Source of the DNA: CAVVUC01 sp963751395
GTDB taxonomy: Bacteria > Verrucomicrobiota > Verrucomicrobiia > Chthoniobacterales > Chthoniobacteraceae
Assembly: GCA_963751395.1 (NCBI GenBank)
Contig: CAVVUC010000003.1
Location: 620,001 to 684,000, forward strand
Reading direction: 5' to 3'
DNA length: 64,000 nt
The notes beneath the pieces were generated by a model. The model saw nothing but the letters and a program-made list of their open reading frames with translations, made no database searches and was not told the DNA's origin. Of the stretch, positions 57,449 through 64,000 are shown in pieces. Position 1 is the first letter of the stretch, and the number at the start of each line of letters is the position of its first letter. The position numbers and the translations under genes were made by a program.

Positions 57449-60400
57449 TTACTTGGATGCTTTCATCCGCACAAACCGCTTCGGGCCGGAGCCGGCGGGG
57501 ACGATGACTTTGACCTGTTGCACGAAGCCGTTTTCGGAAAGGACGGTTCCCGGATCGCTCGCGGTGGACCAGCTTCCGGCAGCGAGCGTGTCGCTGTATT
57601 CCACGCTGAACACAACGCCGTCATTCATTGCGGCCTTGTTACGGGTGTAGGTGAATTCAAATTCGCGCCGTTATTCGCAAGCGCGCCGGGTTGCCTTGTC
57701 GCCGCGTTCGGGTTCTGGCCGGTGGCGAATTCCAGCAGGTTGTTTTCGCCGTCCTTATTTGGATCGGCGTCATCGGCGGCGCTGCCGACATTGGCATTTG
57801 TGTTAAACCAAGTGTAACGCCACTGCTGGATCGCGGGCAGCGGAGTCCAGACGAGATTCGCCCCGGTTCCGCTGTGCTGGAGCGAAAATGCGCCATAGCC
57901 GCTGACCGGCCTGCCGCTGCTGTCCGCGCTGACGGTGCCAAGCGCGAAGGTGCCGGAGAGCGATGTCACCGTGAGAACTGGCCAGACGCGGGCGGCGGTC
58001 AGAATCTGTTGCTGAAATCAACGACGCTGCCGGAGTTGTTGAGGACGACATTGACCGCGACTCCGGGGGCAATCGTCGTCGTGCCCGCATTGACCTGGCT
58101 GGCTCCGGCGATGGCGTTGCCGCCCAGTTCCCATTGCACGCGGCTGGAGCCGGTAAGGCTCAATGAGCCGCTGAACGCAAGCGTGCCAGGGCCGTTGCCC
58201 GGTGCGAGTGTGCCGGCAACCGTGCCGGCTCCACCGAAAGTCGCGTTCCCGGCGAAGGTCGCGCCGCTGTCCACCGTCAGCGGGCCTCCGGTTGAAAGCG
58301 TGCCGGTGACCGTCAGTCTACCTCCTCACGGTGGTCGAACCGGAGTAACTGTTCGAGCCGGAGAGTGTCCAGTTGCCGGATTCGTTTTTCGTCAACGCCG
58401 AGAGCAGGTTCGCACCGCCTCCGTCGGTGAGATTGCCGGCGATGATGCCCGTGCCCGCCCCGCGCAGATCAAGAAAACGCCCCGAGGTGTTCGGAGCCAC
58501 ATTTCCGGCGAGAGTCAGCGTGCCGCTGACCGATGTGAAACGCGAATTGCCGGCCCCTAAAGTGACATTGATCGGACCGCCGACGGTGTTGTTGCCCGCG
58601 TCGTTCACGATGCTGCCATTCGGGTTGCTGCTGTTGATCGTGAAGTTCGACGGCAGCACAATGTCGCCGCCGCTTCCATCGAGATGCAGACTGCAAGTGG
58701 TGCCGTTTACATTGATCGTCTTCGCACCGGAGCCGAGTCCCGTGCTGTTGGTGATCCGCAGCGCGCCGCCGCTGATCGTCACGGTTCCGGCAAAGCTGTT
58801 GCTGCCGGTCAGCGAAACGACATCCGTGGATGCGGGTCCGCTGACGGTGATGCCACCCACGCCGCTGATGCTGTTCGGCACCGTAAGCGAACCGGAGCGG
58901 TCGAAGCGCAGTGCGCCGTCATTCAGCACGGGGCCGCTGCCGAGATTGCCCGTCGCGCCGTCGTTGCCGATCTGCAACGTGCCTGCCGTGATCGTGGTGG
59001 GACCGCTGTAGGAGTTCGATCCCGACAAAATGAGCGTGCCGTTCGAGCCATTGCGCGTGACTCCGCCCGTGCCGCTGAGACTGCCGCTGAAGATGAACCT
59101 GCCGCTGCCCGAGGTGTTGAAGACGAGCGTCGCAGCGAGCGCGGCGTTGTTGCTCACGATGTAGTTGAAGTTCGCGTTCGATGCCGCGAGATCGACGCTT
59201 GGCAACGACGCACCCTGCTGCAAGAACTGCAACGGATTGCCCGTGATCTGCATCGTCGTCGTGCCTGTGCTGATGGTGCCGCCGAGCGAAAGGCGATTCA
59301 GCGTGAAGGTGCCGGGCAGATCGTTGCTCGATGTGATCGTGACCGCGCCGGGCGTGATGCCGGTGAGAAATTCAATGCGCGTGCCCGAGTAACTCACCGG
59401 CACGGAACCGTTCAACCAGTTCGCCGAGCCGCTCCACGACAGGGTTCCAGCGGGAGCGGTCCAAAGATAGCCGGGGTAGTCGGTGTTGTCCGTCGGATCG
59501 GTGCCTGCGTTGAACTCCGCAAGGTTGTTGTAACCGTCGCCGTCGGGATCGGCGCTGTCCGCCGAGTTGCCGCTGTTGGCGATCGTTCCGAAATAGAGGA
59601 ACCGCCATTGCTCGACCGGCGTGTAGGCCTGCCAGTTGAGCACCACGCTCGTGCCAGTCTTCGCGAGCGAAAAAGTTCCGATGCCGGTAGAGAGAGCACC
59701 GTTGGAATCGGAACCGACATTTCCAAGAACGAATGTTCCGGAAACAACAGGCGCCGTGAGAATCGGAAAGCTGTGTGAAGCGGACCAGAATGAATCGTTG
59801 AAGTTCACGGAACTGCCGCTCCCGTCGAAGCTCAAGTCCACTGCGGCACCGCTGCTGATGGTTGTGTTTCCCGCAACGACAAACGGCGTGGCCGTCGCGC
59901 CGTTATCCACGAAATTTACGAGCAGCGTCGCCGTCGAAGCGATGCCGAGTGTGCTGGAAAAAGTGAGCGTGCCCGATGCGGCGAGCGTTCCGTTCACATT
60001 GGTCGGCGAGGCGATGATGCCGCTGCCGCCAATGGTTCCCTCGCTGTTCACGCTAAGTGCCGACGGGCTCGCGAGCGTGCCGGTGACACTGATCGCACCG
60101 CCGTTGATTGTTGTCGTGCCGGTGTAAGTGTTCGCACCCGCGAGCACCTGCGTGTTGGTTCCGGTCTTGACCACGCTCACCCGGCCCAGCGTCGAGGTGA
60201 GGTTGAGCGTCGGGTTCGTATCGACGATGCGACCGGTGAAGATTGCCGTGTTCGTTAGCAGGCCGCCGTTGATGGTGAGCGTCGCCATTTGCGAACCCGA
60301 AGTGGCGATCGTGTAATTGCCAATCTCGCCCGCACCCGAGATGCGACGAGAATTGCGCGCTGCGTGTGGTGGAGTTTTCGCAGAGCGCAACGAAGCCGCC

Positions 60401-63400
60401 GGCTTTCAATCGTCAACTCCGGCAGCAGCGTCGGGTCGGCATTCGTGAGGTCGCTGCCGAAAACGGTGATGACGTTTGCGCCGATGACCAGACCGGTGTT
60501 GTCGGCGAATGTCGGCGAGTTGCTCAAACGAAAGCAGACGTAGTTCGACGACGCCGGGTCGCGCGCGATCCGCAGCGTTCCGTTGGCGACCGCCGGTGCA
60601 ACACTGGCAACGGTTGCGAGTCCCCACGAGGTGTTGGCACCGGCGGTGATCGCGGAGAGCGCGGACATCGTGCGTGTGGACGTGACCGAGCGTGTTGCGC
60701 TGCCGAGATCCCAGGTGCCGCCGAACATGATGCGTCCCGCAGGGTTGATGGCGAAGTCGCCGTTCACATCGATGATCGTGTTTGCGATGCCCTGGTTCAA
60801 CCCAAACGCCGCCGTCGTGCCGATGGTGCCGCCGTTGATCGTGAGTCGTCCCGAGCCGAACGCGCTCGCGTTCGCCGTCCCGGTTGACGCCACGACCACG
60901 CGCCACTTTGCAACACAAATCCGCCGGAGAATGTGTTCGACCCAGTGAGCGCCACGCCGCGATCGGCGACTGCCGCGACGGACAACTCCGCCGCGCCGGA
61001 AATGTTCCCACTCACGGTGATCTGCGTCGAACCGACCGCGCCCGAAGTGCCGGTCGTCCATGTCTGGTCGGCAGTGAGAACGTCACCTTCGCGCCGATGG
61101 TCAGCATGCGGCCCGAAGTCGAGAGATCGATCCCGTCGGAGCCGAGCGAAAGCGAACCAGCGGTGCCGGAGTTGATGACGCACATCGCCGCCGGGATTCG
61201 TGATTTGAATTCCGAAGACGCTCAACCCGCCTCCGATGGTCGTCGTGTTCGCCGATGTCACCGTGCCGTCCCAAATGGCAAGTCCGCCGGCCGGAGCCTG
61301 GTTGCCGACCCAGCTTCCGGCCTGGTCGAGATTCGTCACGTTGTTCGCTTTTACCGTGGCCCGCCAGCCGTGGTGAACGACCGGCTGCTGCTCGCCCACA
61401 CAGTTCCCGCCGCGTTCGACGCCTGGAGCCGGTAGTAATAGGTCGTCTTCGTCGCAAGGCCCGCGATGTTCGTCGAGACGCTGCCGCGCGTCGGCGTCCC
61501 GAGATCGACGACATTCGCCCAGTTCCCCGCCGTCGTGCCGCCGTCAGTCCCGCCCCAGTAAAACTTCACGGAGGTATCCGTCGTCACCCACGGAAACGTG
61601 ACTTGCCGTTGAGCGTCGCGGTGTTGCTTCCGACATTCGTCGCGCCGGTCGGCGTCGAGATCACCGGTGACAGCGCGCGTCCGTTCGAGCGGAACTCGTC
61701 GTTGTAAAGGCCGATCATCTCGAACGGAATTTCCTCGAATGCCGGAAGGTCGGTGTAAACACGCGACGTCGGATCGAGCCGGCAGTCGTCGGTCGGACCA
61801 GTTCAACAGGCCGGGGTTCGTCGTGTAAGCCTTGTTGGAGCCGGTCGTCAACGAGGGAAAATTCTGGATGCCCATCGCGATGACGTTCGTGTCGAAACGG
61901 GTGGCCGTGCCGCTGACGTTGAACGGCTGTGCTGGCAGTTGATGGCAAGGTTGTTGAAAAGCGACGCGCCGGTGTAGTTGCCGCCGTAGCCGTCGCGCTG
62001 CGCCGTTGGAGTAATTGCCATAGAAACGATCGCCGACGCACTGGTTGTCCATCTGGATGCCTTCGCCGCCCGGAGGGCCGGGATTCAAATAGGTCGGGTA
62101 AAGATAATTGGCCGAGCAGTTGAAGTAGTTGTAGCGAACAGCCTCGTTGCCGCCCAGGCTTCGAACTCTGGAAGCTGTAGATGCCGCCCAAGTCGCCCGA
62201 GATCGTGCAATACTCGCGGAGATCATTATATTCAAAAGTCTTGTCGAACGAGCCGCGAGAGATCCGCCGTGCGGCGTGCCTTTGATGAAGTTGTGCGCGA
62301 TGCGGACGCCCACGCAAATCCTGTGACCGCCTCCCCCGCCGCCCCGGCCTGTCCGCCGAATCCGACATCGACCGGCGACGCATAAATCGGCACGACCTGC
62401 GCGAAGTCGGTGATGCTGTTGTTCACGACGAAGTGATCGCACGAGATGCGCGGCGACGGTGGACTCGCTGCCGCCCTCACGTACCACACCGCCCGAGCGA
62501 GATAGCGTCATGTCGCAATCGAGCACGCCGTTCAATGTGCCGTTGTTCAGGTCCACGCCGTAACTGCCGATGTTTTTGAACTGGCAGCCGAGGATCAAAT
62601 TGTTCGGCCGCCGCGTGACCACGACGCCTTGCGCGAGGCTCGTGTCGAAGGTGAGTCCCGTGGAAAATGATGTTCGTCGCGCTCGTGATCTGCGACCATC
62701 GGCTGCGAGAAATCGGAGATGACCACCGCGCCGTCCGTGATCGTCGCCGACGGCCAGATGTAAAGCCGGTTGCGGCAGAAATCAATGCACCACTCGCCGG
62801 GCTGGTCAATTTCCTCGATCAAGTTCAACGCGCAGAACGGCTCGTTGTAAGAGCCGGCGTAGGCGGAATACTTGTTGCCAAAGCCGAGCGTTGAGCGCCG
62901 CGCCCGGATCGATGGTGAAGGTGTTGCCCCGGTGTCGATCGCGAGACACTTTCACGCCGTAAACCTCCCACGGCACGCGCCAGTATCCGTAGAGCCAGAC
63001 GCCGCCGTCCGTGAGCGCCGTCGTCCACCGCTGGATGTGCGATTTGTCCGTGGTGTTGAAACCGAACTTCCCGCCGATGTTCACGCCGTTGTCCACGGTG
63101 GCGTATTTCGCAAGCACGCCGTTCATTTTCATGAAAGGCGTGAGCCAGCGGTTCGCGAGATTGTCGTTCGGATAGCGCGAGAGCGGCTGGCGCGAGCCGT
63201 TGAAGAACACCTCGAAGATGCCGCCATCTATACTCGTGCGGTAGGGATTGTAGAGGCGGTTCTGGTCGAACTCCGTCGGGAACGGCCCCTTGTTCACGAT
63301 GCCGAGCGCGGTGAGATCGAGTTGCTTGATGTTCGAGCCGGAGACGCCCGGCGCAAGCCGCGACACCATCGCCGGATCGAGCGCGGTAAAGCTCGCGGCG

Positions 63401-63975
63401 CTGACCGGCGTGCCCGTCGTGAACACCGGCGTCTCTCCCGGATAGGCCTTGTAAATGACGGGCGCGCCGGTCGAGCCCGAGTCGGTGCCGGTCAGTACAA
63501 AGTTGCTCGTGCGACGATACGTGCCGCTGCGCACCAGCACCGAGACTCCACCCGCGGGCAGCGGACGCGGAAGGGCGCGAATCACGTCGCGCGCTTTGTC
63601 GAGCGTCGCGAACGGCGCGGCCAACGTCCCGCTGTTGGTGTCCGTGCCCGTGGTCGCCACATAGTAATTGACCGTGCTCGTCGGGATCGGAATCCGCACG
63701 CGCAGCCGCCAGCTCTGCTCCAGGGTCGGGCTGCCGACAAACGTCATCTTCGCCTTCAGCCAGTGCGTGCCGACGTCCTTGATCGTCGGCGTAAACGAAA
63801 AGGTCTGCGTCGTCTGACCCGTGTCGTCGCCGTCGAGCTTCCAAACGTAACTCGTCGCACCAGCCGTCGCGGTGACAATCTGCGACGCGCCCGCATCGAC
63901 GATGATTTCCTGAGCGAAGCCGATGACGCCGGACAGCACCATACAAAGGAAAAAGAAAGCGGTTCTTGCTTTCAT
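57449..63975 (-). CDS. Giant secreted right-handed beta-helix protein with FN3 and beta-strand repeats
   Basis: About 2175 residues in several frames. Signal peptide MKARTAFFFLCMVLSGVIGF, a PKD-like domain, then a right-handed beta-helix of the pectate-lyase superfamily (about 61900-63660: YYVATTGTDTNSGTLAAPFA, RVPWEVYGVKV, FEYNDLREYC). An FN3 domain (about 61400-61680), a long array of autotransporter-associated beta-strand repeats (57900-61300) and the shared tail ending GPKRFVRMKASK follow. At least eight frame changes occur (for example near 62930 and 62655). It is the first visible gene of the operon; its 3' end is 35 bases before the next start. A polysaccharide lyase or hydrolase role is likely. 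Confidence 0.75.
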
Positions 63976-64000
63976 TTGGCTATAGCTTTTTCGGTTGCTC

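Overview
The window looks like a chromosomal segment of a Verrucomicrobiota bacterium, possibly a metagenome-derived or draft assembly. This assignment is an inference from gene content. The evidence is giant secreted proteins built from autotransporter-associated beta-strand repeats without a beta-barrel, a FabV enoyl reductase, a stand-alone SWIB protein, a large pectin/sulfatase repertoire, and high GC with weak Shine-Dalgarno signals. No rRNA, CRISPR array or intact transposase was seen. There is one tRNA (Leu, CAG).

Layout. (1) 0-10.7 kb is a pectin-utilisation block. On the minus strand are a pectinesterase-pectate lyase fusion, a DUF1080 protein, kduI and the start of kduD. Two toxin-antitoxin modules (PIN type and HicBA) have split kduI from kduD and left a duplicated kduI 3' end. 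On the plus strand are an amidase, a GH112 phosphorylase and a DUF6250 protein, with a sulfatase opposing them. (2) 10.8-25.3 kb is mostly housekeeping: carbonic anhydrase, DAHP synthase, LOG protein, GlcD-like oxidase, FabV, argF, dnaN (with a DnaA box in its promoter), tRNA-Leu and an HtrA protease. It also holds a ClpP-like protease with a small upstream partner and a broken nth. (3) 25.4-33.0 kb is a decayed defence island: fragments of hsdR, hsdM, thiC and other genes surround an intact-looking controller/AccI-like restriction/modification cassette, a frameshifted GmrSD-like DUF262-HNH protein, a RhuM protein and a pRiA4b ORF-3 protein. (4) 33.2-38.7 kb carries sucA-sucB (2-oxoglutarate dehydrogenase), a SWIB protein, a Pmp3-like peptide and a proline-rich lipoprotein. 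(5) 38.8-64.0 kb is a single minus-strand operon of five giant secreted proteins, tightly spaced or overlapping by ATGA. They include a heparinase-II/III-like lyase, a right-handed beta-helix protein, an HExxH/left-handed-helix mosaic and two paralogues of a family I do not recognise. All five end in a related C-terminal module, in most cases finishing close to GPKRFVRLKVTK.

How the parts fit: regions 1 and 5 together describe an organism that binds, cleaves and imports pectin-like and sulfated or uronate polysaccharides. Unsaturated galacturonate products go through KduI/KduD, and galactosyl disaccharides possibly through GH112 phosphorolysis.

Quality caveat: many genes that should be essential (dnaN, the DAHP synthase, sucA, sucB) are interrupted by single-base frameshifts, most with a net extra base. 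I read these mainly as sequence errors and annotate the genes across them. Short gene scraps missing most of their domains are treated as real remnants.
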